DNA of 64,000 nucleotides from CAZFLN01 sp964519905. GTDB taxonomy: Bacteria > Patescibacteriota > Microgenomatia > UBA1400 > UBA1396. The notes beneath the pieces are model-generated. The model saw nothing but the letters and a program-made list of their open reading frames with translations, did no database searches and was not told the DNA's origin. Shown piece by piece: positions 52,099-60,054 of the stretch. The stretch lies in contig CAZFLN010000006.1 in NCBI GenBank assembly GCA_964519905.1, positions 7,068 to 71,067 of the forward strand. Direction: 5' to 3'. Within the stretch, counting starts at the first letter, position 1; the number at the start of each line of letters is the position of its first letter. Made by a program: the position numbers and the translations under genes.

Positions 52099-55008
52099 AT
52101 GGCAAAATATGATTTTCTAACACCAGATGGACATAAACCAATACGAGAAGTTCGTGCCGAGTTATTACAGCCATCTACGTGGAATGGTCCAAAACTTACT
52201 GAAGATGACGTAGACGCAGTAATTGAGCTGTTTTGGTTCCGTGATGCTCACGCTGCATTTATTTCTAAGGAAGAGATTTATCCTAAGTTTCTTGAATTCC
52301 TAAAAGAAAGAAAAGGTAAGAGCTTTAGGAGAGTTGATTTTTATGACTACCTTTTCTCGAGTCACCCACTTTACAAAGAGATACTCACACTTGCTTATAT
52401 TTTTGAAGAAGGAATGAGTGACAAGATTCCAGAGCAAGAATATCAAGAACTTGAGAAAAGACTTTCATTACACACAGGTCAATTAGTTTCAGAGCATATT
52501 TTGTACATAGATGAAGAAAACGCCATCCTTTCTCACCATACTATTTCCGAATACTTCGTTTCTCGAGATTTATTGACAAAAAAGAGTCCACTTGAAGAAT
52601 TAGAAAAGTTAGCAGTTATTGATGTTCCACAAACTGGAGAGCGCTATTTCAATCCTTCGTGGTATGGGGTCGTTTATTTCTTACTCGACTCAGAGATAAC
52701 TCCTAGGCTTGTAGATTTTTTTACTAGTTTGGCTGACACAAATAAAAAAGTTGTTGACCAGAATTACTCTGAAATACTCTCCCACTCTAATCTTGACTTA
52801 CTTACCACTAAGCAAAGAAAAAAACTTTTCAATCAAATTTACACAAACTCGAAAGAGTCTGGCATTTGGATTTCAGAATGGGCAGTTGCTGGTCTGGTAA
52901 ACCTTTATTCTAATGAAAGTACAGAAACTCTAGAAAGAGATTTAGTTGATGAACCTAGTGAATTTCCTGACATTCTCAAAACAGCGAACGTTGTTGCTGT
53001 AATGGGAGCATTACTTGAGGAAAAAAGGATAATTGATAAAGAAACCAAAAACCGTTGGAAAGATATTTTTATCAAATATGCAACTCAAAAAATTGGCAAT
53101 GGAGTTCTACAACGGCGTAGTCTAAAAGCACTAGAGAGTTTTGATGATGAATCAATTATTGACCAAGTAAAGTCGTCATTTGACTTTACAAATGAAGGAG
53201 TACTAGAACAGTTCGTTCAGGAGGCATTCCTTCGTCTCTGCTATGAAATAGCACCAAATCATCCAACAACTATTGAGTACGTTATTAGAGGTTTTGACTC
53301 TCAAGCTCGTGCTTATGCCTGGTTTGGTTTGCAAAAAATAACTAACCTTGATTCAATCCTAAAATTTCTCGAGCAGCTAAGTAATGACTCAAAGTTACTA
53401 GACTTATTTTTGGATGATGAGAGTATTTTTTTGAAAAGCGATGAAGATGACGAAGAGGAGAAAGCATTCTTGCAGAGAGTAAGAGAGTTGGCTAACTCTG
53501 AAAAATTAGAGGAATTTTTGTCTATTGCTGCCAATCTAATTGTGGAAGCTTGCGATGTTCAACGCTATTACTACATTCAAAAGAAAACATTTGTTCCCAC
53601 TGTCTTGGAAACGGCGTTAGCAGCTGAACCAGATTTTTGGAGACGATTACTTACAGCAGAACCTGGTGAAAAAAGAAACCGTGAACACTTCAACCTCATT
53701 CATTTATTAGCCTCTGTGACCAATGAAAATAACTGTCAAAGTATCAGTGGTGGTATCAGAGAACTCAAACCAGATTTATTTGATAAATATGTTTACAACA
53801 TCCCTGTGAAGCAAGTAAGGGACAAGCTTATTGAAGAGCATTCTTTGAAGCCTATTGAGACAAGAGATTGGGAGAAGGAAGAAGCTGATAGAAAGCAAAA
53901 ATTTATTGATGATTTCAACTTCAAGTTAGAACCAGAACCAAAGCAGTACATTACAGACGTTTTTGATTATTATTTACGTAATAAAAAAGAAATTGGAGAG
54001 CTTACTGTAAAGCAACGAGAAAGACTACTCTTCTTAGCATATGAAGACGGAGTCAAACGACTCAATCCCCGTGATTTTACATTGAAAATAAATAAATATG
54101 GCGACGGGAAGAATTTTTCCTGGTCTAGGCAAGCCCAGTTTTATGGGGATATGGTGAGAGTTGTTCGAGAGCTTGAACCACAACTCCTAGAAAACTGCAA
54201 ACAGCAGCTGATTGACTTCATTCCTTTTGCATTCAGCGATGATGCCTCGACAATCAAGGAAGTTGTAGACCGAGTAGGTGAAGAAGAGATTGCTTACCTC
54301 AATGAAGTGTTTTCTGACGAGGAAAATGATAGACGCTACTTGATGCCTAGCTCCTACATTTACTTCGTCCGTGATATGAAAAAGAAGGGATGTGAACTTA
54401 CTACTCCCAAAGAGGTTTTGAAATCATTTATTGGCGATGAGAAAATAAGTGAATATGACCAGAGTTCGGCTTTAGAAACCCTTGAATACTTTATAAACCA
54501 ATCAGACCAGGATACTAAGCAATTTCTAAAGGAAATTGAAGGCAAGGAAGATAAAAGACTATCAGAAGAGGCAAATGCTCTTCTTATCAAGATATTCAAA
54601 GATAATGATTCGATTGATTGGAGATTCTCCAGTCTCAGGAAGTTTGCGGTACCTGTAAAACCTCATCGTAGTGGTGAAGTTTACAGTGTAGCTTTCCCAG
54701 AAGAAGAGTTTATTAGTCGTCCATTTATTTCCCCGCTGGTAGATGTTGGGAGTCCTAAATTGGCTAGCAAATTTATAAACCTTCTTGATTTTAGTTTCGA
54801 ATTTTCTCAAGAGAAAGATTCTGAACAATTTTGTGAGTATGTAAATAGGTCTGTTTTAGCTTATTTTGAGAAAATAGCTAAACCAGAAAATTATAAACTC
54901 TTTCTAGAATTAGAGGAAAAAGTCCAAAATAGTGAAAGTATTTTTTGGAAATACCATCTGCCCAATCTACGCATTCTTTATTTGAATAGGAAGGTGAGCA
55001 ATGCCTAG
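52099..55008 (+). CDS. 969-aa helical-repeat protein resembling the sensor half of a NACHT/STAND protein
   Basis: The segment AILSHHTISEYFVSRDLL near residues 145-165 is like the end of the winged-helix domain of NACHT NTPases (F-x-H-x-x-x-x-E-Y-F-x-x). It is followed by ~800 residues of alpha-helical repeats. The nucleotide-binding half is absent: no Walker A or B is seen, and the frame has only ~140 residues before that motif. It may be a truncated gene or a family that works without ATPase. Its 3' end overlaps the membrane protein gene by eight bases, suggesting a two-component defence or sensing unit. Confidence 0.7.
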   Translation: MAKYDFLTPDGHKPIREVRAELLQPSTWNGPKLTEDDVDAVIELFWFRDAHAAFISKEEIYPKFLEFLKERKGKSFRRVDFYDYLFSSHPLYKEILTLAYIFEEGMSDKIPEQEYQELEKRLSLHTGQLVSEHILYIDEENAILSHHTISEYFVSRDLLTKKSPLEELEKLAVIDVPQTGERYFNPSWYGVVYFLLDSEITPRLVDFFTSLADTNKKVVDQNYSEILSHSNLDLLTTKQRKKLFNQIYTNSKESGIWISEWAVAGLVNLYSNESTETLERDLVDEPSEFPDILKTANVVAVMGALLEEKRIIDKETKNRWKDIFIKYATQKIGNGVLQRRSLKALESFDDESIIDQVKSSFDFTNEGVLEQFVQEAFLRLCYEIAPNHPTTIEYVIRGFDSQARAYAWFGLQKITNLDSILKFLEQLSNDSKLLDLFLDDESIFLKSDEDDEEEKAFLQRVRELANSEKLEEFLSIAANLIVEACDVQRYYYIQKKTFVPTVLETALAAEPDFWRRLLTAEPGEKRNREHFNLIHLLASVTNENNCQSISGGIRELKPDLFDKYVYNIPVKQVRDKLIEEHSLKPIETRDWEKEEADRKQKFIDDFNFKLEPEPKQYITDVFDYYLRNKKEIGELTVKQRERLLFLAYEDGVKRLNPRDFTLKINKYGDGKNFSWSRQAQFYGDMVRVVRELEPQLLENCKQQLIDFIPFAFSDDASTIKEVVDRVGEEEIAYLNEVFSDEENDRRYLMPSSYIYFVRDMKKKGCELTTPKEVLKSFIGDEKISEYDQSSALETLEYFINQSDQDTKQFLKEIEGKEDKRLSEEANALLIKIFKDNDSIDWRFSSLRKFAVPVKPHRSGEVYSVAFPEEEFISRPFISPLVDVGSPKLASKFINLLDFSFEFSQEKDSEQFCEYVNRSVLAYFEKIAKPENYKLFLELEEKVQNSESIFWKYHLPNLRILYLNRKVSNA

Positions 55009-55867
55009 TCTCACCTCTAAACCTTCTGGAGAGCAACAAGACTATGATTTTCTGGTTTCACCAGATGTACCTGAAAGAGTTCGCTTAGCAAAAGAAAAAA
55101 TCTTTGAATCATCTTCTTCAATTTTTGAAAAGATGAGTTCAATCTTCTTTATTATTTCTGAGGGATACTTGAGAGAGCTTCCACACGAGATAGAACATTC
55201 GTTACTTGTGTGCAACTTAGTAACCCGTACTGAGCGTGGTTATGAGATAAACAAGGTAAATGGCCTCACTAGTCCTTTTTACGTTTCATTTACAGAGGTT
55301 GCTTATTTAGCAGCTGTATTTCAACCTTGTCTTTCCAGCTCAGAATACAGAGGTTTGATTGATTTTGATACAAGTCTCAACGGAGATAGTTTTTTTCTGA
55401 ATAAAGACGAAATTGATAGGCTCAACTTAGTTGCTTTTATGGAGGTGCTTGGAATACTGAAAGTTGAAAAAGTATCTGGCATTAGAAAAAAGTGTGTTTT
55501 TTCGGAGGTAGGCAAACAATTTCTTAGTGAAATTAGAAATTATAAAGGTCCTGAAACAAAGGCTGAAATTATTTCTGAGCAAAGCAGTGTGGATGAAGTA
55601 GTAGAAGTTACTCAGACTTCATCTCCACCTGTGCCAAAATCAAAAAATAAGAATTTGGTAATGCAGGTTCTGCTATGGGGGAAGAACCAGGTTTGGGATA
55701 GTTTCAACGCATCAATAAAAATAGTACTAATTTCTGGATTTTTACTTACATTTGCAATGCTATTTATCTTCGTTATAAAACCTCATATTGGGCAAGGACA
55801 AATTGATTACTGGAAACCTAAAGTTGATGCGGCATATTCCTTTGTTGCAAGGCGCCTTTTCCCATAA
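55001..55867 (+). CDS. C-terminal-anchored membrane protein paired with the 969-aa protein
   Basis: A 288-residue protein. Residues 1-200 are soluble and helical with a winged-helix-like part (RLNLVAFMEVLGILKVEKVSGIRKKCVFSEVGKQF). A linker and one membrane helix (IKIVLISGFLLTFAMLFIFVI) near residue 250 follow, leaving a short C-terminal tail. It starts inside the end of the upstream gene, so it is translationally coupled. A membrane effector triggered by the upstream protein is a reasonable inference. Confidence 0.65.
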   Translation: MPSLTSKPSGEQQDYDFLVSPDVPERVRLAKEKIFESSSSIFEKMSSIFFIISEGYLRELPHEIEHSLLVCNLVTRTERGYEINKVNGLTSPFYVSFTEVAYLAAVFQPCLSSSEYRGLIDFDTSLNGDSFFLNKDEIDRLNLVAFMEVLGILKVEKVSGIRKKCVFSEVGKQFLSEIRNYKGPETKAEIISEQSSVDEVVEVTQTSSPPVPKSKNKNLVMQVLLWGKNQVWDSFNASIKIVLISGFLLTFAMLFIFVIKPHIGQGQIDYWKPKVDAAYSFVARRLFP

Positions 55868-55871
55868 GTAT

Positions 55872-56237
55872 ATGTATAACAATCTTATTGAATATAGAAA
55901 TGTTGCCATTCCAACTAATGCTTGCTTGCTTACCACAAGATATAGGTGCGGAAAGAAAAGTTGCAAGTGTAACCGTGGTTATCTACACACAGCCAATGCT
56001 ATCAAGTACAGAATTGACTCTGTTCAAAAAATGAAATACGTAAGGCAATCAGACGTTGAACGTGTTCGTAAACTTCTCTATCAAGCTAAAGGTATTGAGA
56101 TATTAGAACGTGCAGATAAATACATCTTTTCTATTGCCGCAATGTTTCCAGAGCTAAGCGGTCAAGATATTCACATCAAGGCATACGAAGTTTTTGGACA
56201 ACAAAAACAGCTCCCTGTCTTCTCTCCTGCCAACTGA
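55872..56237 (+). CDS. DUF6788-like zinc-binding small protein
   Basis: 121 residues from ATG 55872, five bases after the upstream stop. The motif RYRCGKKSCKCNRGYLHTA matches the C-G-K-x-x-C-x-C-x-x-G-x-x-H pattern of DUF6788 proteins, which are common on mobile elements. It is probably a zinc knuckle with nucleic-acid binding. Function unknown. Confidence 0.7.
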   Translation: MYNNLIEYRNVAIPTNACLLTTRYRCGKKSCKCNRGYLHTANAIKYRIDSVQKMKYVRQSDVERVRKLLYQAKGIEILERADKYIFSIAAMFPELSGQDIHIKAYEVFGQQKQLPVFSPAN

Positions 56238-56284
56238 TGATTGAAATAGCCCTGTTGTGGTATATCAGATAAAATGAATACCAG

Positions 56285-56788
56285 ATGTATAGGGATAAAA
56301 ATAAGCCACCATTATCACCACAGGATACTAAGTTTTGGAGCTATGCTGCCAAACTAAAGAAGAACGGTCACAAGACTATTGTTCACGCATTAGCTTGGGA
56401 GTCTCCGAAAGCATATCAGTACCTACTCTCACTGTTTCGAGATAAAACTCCACTAGAACGCATCACAATTCTTCTCTGGCGTGATTATCAATCCGTGGTC
56501 AGGAAACTTGAGATGAAAGGTTATGGCACGCTCTCACCATCCAGCCTGAGAACTTTTCGGGAAAAATACTTCCTTACTAAGGATCTTCCTAATCCTGAGT
56601 TGGATAAAAATAAGACGTCAGTAGAGGCAACACTCGCTCACCAGCTAGGCACACAACTCACCAAAATGGCTGAATCTCTCGATGAGATTGAACGAAGAGT
56701 GTATCCAACCAAAATTGGACATAATCTTCGTAAAAAAGCCTTTGATTCACTCCGAAAAGCTGTGATTTTGCAAACTCGATTGTCATAA
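56285..56788 (+). CDS. hypothetical protein, 167 aa
   Basis: Unknown, basic and helical, with no membrane segment. The centre (HALAWESPKAYQYLLSLFRDKTPLERITILLWRDYQSVVRKLEMKGYG) looks like a compact helical domain. It lies 47 bases after the DUF6788-like gene and probably belongs to the same cargo operon. Confidence 0.6.
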   Translation: MYRDKNKPPLSPQDTKFWSYAAKLKKNGHKTIVHALAWESPKAYQYLLSLFRDKTPLERITILLWRDYQSVVRKLEMKGYGTLSPSSLRTFREKYFLTKDLPNPELDKNKTSVEATLAHQLGTQLTKMAESLDEIERRVYPTKIGHNLRKKAFDSLRKAVILQTRLS

Positions 56789-56880
56789 AGTGTCGGATAA
56801 GTCGGCATATTCTTGACGTACTCGGTCTGCGAGTCATACTAAGTTCATATATTCAATAAATACGGATATATCGAACTAAT

Positions 56881-57069
56881 ATGACATCAAGAAAATATAG
56901 AAATACCCCTATAAATCCTCTCAAATCAGAGCAGTTACTCACTCAAAAACAGCTCATCAGCAAGATAAATAAGCACACAGCCTTTACGTATAGGTTTGTG
57001 GACATCCTTTCCAGACAAATTGACCAGATGGATAACAAGTACAGAAAGGATAAAGAAAATGGCAGGTAA
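56881..57069 (+). CDS. small basic protein, 62 aa
   Basis: Unknown. It is strongly basic and helical (LLTQKQLISKINKHTAFTYRFVDILSRQIDQMDNKYRKDKENGR). It overlaps the next gene's ATG by 11 bases, so they are coupled. It could be a nucleic-acid-binding partner of the RarA-like protein. Confidence 0.5.
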   Translation: MTSRKYRNTPINPLKSEQLLTQKQLISKINKHTAFTYRFVDILSRQIDQMDNKYRKDKENGR

Positions 57070-57676
57070 AGCTCCTTACAAACCCTCTCTAATTGGTGAC
57101 TATGAATGGGACGAGGTTTCATCAGCACTCAATAAAATGATTCGCAGAAATCGTGAGTATGAAGCCTGCTTCTGGGCTTATGTCATACACCAATCTGGTT
57201 ATGGTCTGTATTTGTGGAGAAGACTTACCCTCATAGCTGCTGAAGATATTGGCAATGCTAGTCCAATGAGCCAAATCTTGGTTGATGCTCTGGCCTCAAA
57301 TTGGGAACGGATGCACAAGCAAGCTAAAGAACCAACTTTAGCAAAGTTAGCTTTAGTGTTTCAGGCAATTCAAGCTCTTTGTCAGGCAAAGAAAACTCGT
57401 GAGATTGATGACCTGAGAAATCTCATTGCTCAGGAATACGAATATCTTGGTAAGAGGTTGGAAATCCCTGATGTAGCAAAAGACTGTCACACCGCCGTTG
57501 GCAAGGCTAAGTACGGAAAGTTTGGTGATAAAGATGGTCGTGAAGAAGAACGTCTGAGGCTCTGGAGAGCTGAATGGAATGTGGTTGAGCCAGAAGCATA
57601 TAAGGGAAAGTACTTGGAGCAGCTCAAGGTAGTCGAGAAAGAAATTATCAAAAGAAAGGGAGAGGAAAAGGAGTGA
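57059..57676 (+). CDS. stand-alone RarA/MgsA C-terminal domain protein
   Basis: 205 residues from ATG 57059. WRRLTLIAAEDIGNASPMSQILVDALASNWE corresponds to the start of the MgsA/RarA AAA+ C-terminal domain (usually RR-L-x-x-x-A-x-E-D-x-G). The AAA+ ATPase domain itself is missing, with no Walker motifs. In full-length RarA this region mediates tetramerisation and DNA-fork binding. A free copy on a mobile element could alter host RarA or act with the small basic protein upstream. Confidence 0.7.
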   Translation: MAGKAPYKPSLIGDYEWDEVSSALNKMIRRNREYEACFWAYVIHQSGYGLYLWRRLTLIAAEDIGNASPMSQILVDALASNWERMHKQAKEPTLAKLALVFQAIQALCQAKKTREIDDLRNLIAQEYEYLGKRLEIPDVAKDCHTAVGKAKYGKFGDKDGREEERLRLWRAEWNVVEPEAYKGKYLEQLKVVEKEIIKRKGEEKE

Positions 57677-57858
57677 AAACTACTTTTTTTATATTCGGTA
57701 TTGAATATAAACCTGATTATAAATGATACGTAAAAGAATAATAAATCTAATTTTCCCAAGTATGAAATTTCTCATAATTCAGTCCCTAGCTTTTCAAATT
57801 TCTTCCCCAGATACAGTACCTATTTATATTGAACTAAATCAGGTTTAGACACACAAAA

Positions 57859-58770
57859 ATGAATATGCAAACCGCCATTACTCAGTTTCAAGATTACATA
57901 ACAATACAGAAAGGTTTCTCACCAAAAACTATTGATGCTTACGTAAGTGACCTGAATAAATTTTCTGACTTTTTAGCGACTCGAAATTTTCCATTCACTG
58001 TTCACCAGATACAAGAAGAGCATATAGTGAGCTACTTAGCCTTTCTCTCACATCCTAATGATAATAAAAAGCCGAATCTCGCCACCTCAAGGGCAAGAAA
58101 ATTAGCGAGTATTCGTAGTTTTTTCAATTTCTTGAGAAAAAAACACTATATTGATGTCAGTCCAGCAATAGATATTGATATTCCAAAATTACCGCAGAAA
58201 GAACCTGACTATCTAACCATCAGTGAATACCAACATTTACTTGCCACAATTAGAGAAGTAGCTTCCCCATTTTTCAAGTTGCGTGATTTGTGTATTTTTT
58301 CGTTATTTCTTTCAACTGGAATTAGAGTTAGTGAACTAGTCAACCTTACACTCGCTGATGTTGACCTTGAATATAAGACAATAAAAATTCATCGCAAAGG
58401 TAATAAGGAGCAAACCATACCTCTGAATGATGAAATTTCTACTCTTATTCGAGAATACCTTGCCAATCGTCCTGAAGCACAAATAAATCAGCTTTTTATT
58501 AGCAAAAAAGGTAATGGAGTCAAAGCAAATACTGTTTATTGTCTGGTAAAAAAGTACCTAAAGTTGGCAAATCTTGAGAAGAGCAAACAAGGCCCTCACA
58601 TTCTAAGGCACTCCTGCCTTAGCACACTTCTCGCCAATGGTGTAAATCCAGTCATTATTCAGCAGTTAGCTGGACATAGAAGCTTCGATACAACCAGACG
58701 TTACTTACACCTCAATAACGCTCAAATTCGTGAAGCAGTACAAACAATAAATCTGAAAGGAGATTTATGA
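57859..58770 (+). CDS. tyrosine recombinase (XerC/D-like)
   Basis: A 303-residue protein with an N-terminal SAM-like core-binding domain (FQDYITIQKGFSPKTIDAYVSDL). The catalytic domain shows R in STGIRVSELV, K in HRKGNKEQ, H-x-x-R in HILRHSCLS, H in GHRSFDTTRRYLH and the nucleophilic Tyr in RYLH. All key residues are present, so it should be active in cutting and rejoining DNA. It is internal to E2 rather than at an end and leads an operon with two membrane proteins, so it may resolve dimers or move another cassette. Confidence 0.92.
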   Translation: MNMQTAITQFQDYITIQKGFSPKTIDAYVSDLNKFSDFLATRNFPFTVHQIQEEHIVSYLAFLSHPNDNKKPNLATSRARKLASIRSFFNFLRKKHYIDVSPAIDIDIPKLPQKEPDYLTISEYQHLLATIREVASPFFKLRDLCIFSLFLSTGIRVSELVNLTLADVDLEYKTIKIHRKGNKEQTIPLNDEISTLIREYLANRPEAQINQLFISKKGNGVKANTVYCLVKKYLKLANLEKSKQGPHILRHSCLSTLLANGVNPVIIQQLAGHRSFDTTRRYLHLNNAQIREAVQTINLKGDL

Positions 58771-58916
58771 CCAAAGCAGTAAAAATTATCGCCATTGGAT
58801 TGGCTGTGATAGTTGGTATCACATTTATCTCAATGATGTTTTCTGGCAAGGCTCAAGAGTCATTCCAGCAAGGAATGGATAGTGCCAAAAATACTGTTCA
58901 AGAAGGAGGAAAATGA
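58767..58916 (+). CDS. small single-pass membrane protein, 49 aa
   Basis: ATG overlaps the integrase stop (ATGA) behind AAAGGAG, and its own stop overlaps the next ATG the same way behind GGAGG. One membrane helix (IIAIGLAVIVGITFISMMF), then a polar tail. Function unknown. Confidence 0.65.
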   Translation: MTKAVKIIAIGLAVIVGITFISMMFSGKAQESFQQGMDSAKNTVQEGGK

Positions 58917-59617
58917 AAACAGCAACGAAAAAACCAATGAAGTGGTGGATGTGGTTAGTAGCTCTCGCTTTCTTACCCATCTCGCTGAGCGTATGGGCGT
59001 GGAAAAAGGAAAACTGGTCACAATCTAAAAAACTCAAAGTTATTGCTGGTGTTTGGATAGGTTTCCTGGTGATTGGTGCTTTGAATGGTTCATTTGCTGA
59101 ACCTTCCACTACATCGTCACAAAATACCGTCAACAATGCTGTTTCTCAGCCTCCTAAAGAGGAAAAAAGAGACGAAAATGCAGTCATCAATCAAGAACTC
59201 CTTGATGAGAGAAAAACCTACGATACGCAACGTGGGAATAACTTGGAAGCTGCCAAAACTGCTCAAGCCCTCGTTGACCTAGCTCAAGCTGCTAGTCCAG
59301 GCACAGGATTTGATACATATATTCGTCTTGAAGCGCCAGATAAAGCCAGCAAAAAGTATGAGCTGGGCGGAGATGCACAAGAATATAAAAATGAAGTTAG
59401 TTTTGTTGGCTTGACTATTGTGATTGATTCAAGTGTGTGGTCAGGTGCAAATGAAGACCAAAAAAAGAACTTGATTGCTTCTTGGGCTAAGATTATGCAA
59501 AACCAATATCCTAACGCTGGTGGCTGGATGAAAGTGACCAATGGTCTACGAGATGTGGCAGAAGCTAATTGGCTAACAGCTAAGTATGGGAAGAGTCCAG
59601 ATATCAAATTGAAATAG
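58913..59617 (+). CDS. membrane-anchored protein, 234 aa
   Basis: Two N-terminal membrane segments (WWMWLVALAFLPISLSVWAW and VIAGVWIGFLVIGALNG), a Gln/Asn/Ser linker and a mixed alpha/beta domain. No known family. It is translationally coupled to the small membrane protein and hence to the tyrosine recombinase. Confidence 0.65.
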   Translation: MKTATKKPMKWWMWLVALAFLPISLSVWAWKKENWSQSKKLKVIAGVWIGFLVIGALNGSFAEPSTTSSQNTVNNAVSQPPKEEKRDENAVINQELLDERKTYDTQRGNNLEAAKTAQALVDLAQAASPGTGFDTYIRLEAPDKASKKYELGGDAQEYKNEVSFVGLTIVIDSSVWSGANEDQKKNLIASWAKIMQNQYPNAGGWMKVTNGLRDVAEANWLTAKYGKSPDIKLK

Positions 59618-59722
59618 TTAGAAGAAAGTTGGTCTCAAAATTAGATTCACGCTCATTGACATTCTATTACTTTTATTGCGATACACAGATATATTTGCAT
59701 ATTTTGTTGTGTAATTGGTTGC

Positions 59723-59849
59723 TATAATGGCAATACGCAAAAAAGTTATTGCTAGCCACTCTGAGTGAGCTAAATCCTTCGGTACGGTGCCGAAGTCAAA
59801 CAACAGTTCCGTAGTTATTTCTACTTGCGTTAGAAAGCTACGGTTGTTG
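59723..59849 (+). promoter_or_regulatory. long structured leader of the E2 small ORF-recombinase pair
   Basis: TATAAT at 59723-59728 predicts a leader of ~115 bases. It holds hairpin CTTCGG (59777-59782) / CCGAAG (59790-59795) and a second hairpin pairing CAACA and CGTAG (59801-59805, 59810-59814) with CTACG and TGTTG (59838-59842, 59845-59849). The second stem includes the first base of the GTG start, so it could hide the start codon. Regulation by RNA folding is an inference. Confidence 0.45.
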
Positions 59850-60034
59850 TGAGACAAAGTTCAATTATCTCTATTGAAAAAGCCCAGGCAATACTGCGTA
59901 AGAGCAAGCACAGTTTTTCAGATGACCAAACAGAGCGTCTGATTGATGTGATGGAAAAATTTTCTTCCGCAATTATCGACAAAATCGACTCCAAAAAAGA
60001 ATCGGTTCCCCATTTGGCGGAGCGGAAAACTTAG
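59849..60034 (+). CDS. 61-aa helical protein paired with the E2 serine recombinase
   Basis: GTG start at the foot of a leader hairpin; stop 20 bases before the recombinase. ISIEKAQAILRKSKHSFSDDQ, then IDVMEKFSSAIIDKI, aligns with the E1 small ORF at 19328 in the same position and orientation. Presence of related small ORFs in front of two different recombinases argues that this is a functional partner, perhaps a directionality factor. Confidence 0.68.
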   Translation: MRQSSIISIEKAQAILRKSKHSFSDDQTERLIDVMEKFSSAIIDKIDSKKESVPHLAERKT

Positions 60035-60054
60035 CTATTATCTGAAGGTAAGAA

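Noticed and set aside
56285..57676. Complete phage or conjugative module in E2
   Set aside because: No terminase large subunit, capsid, relaxase or type IV secretion genes were seen.
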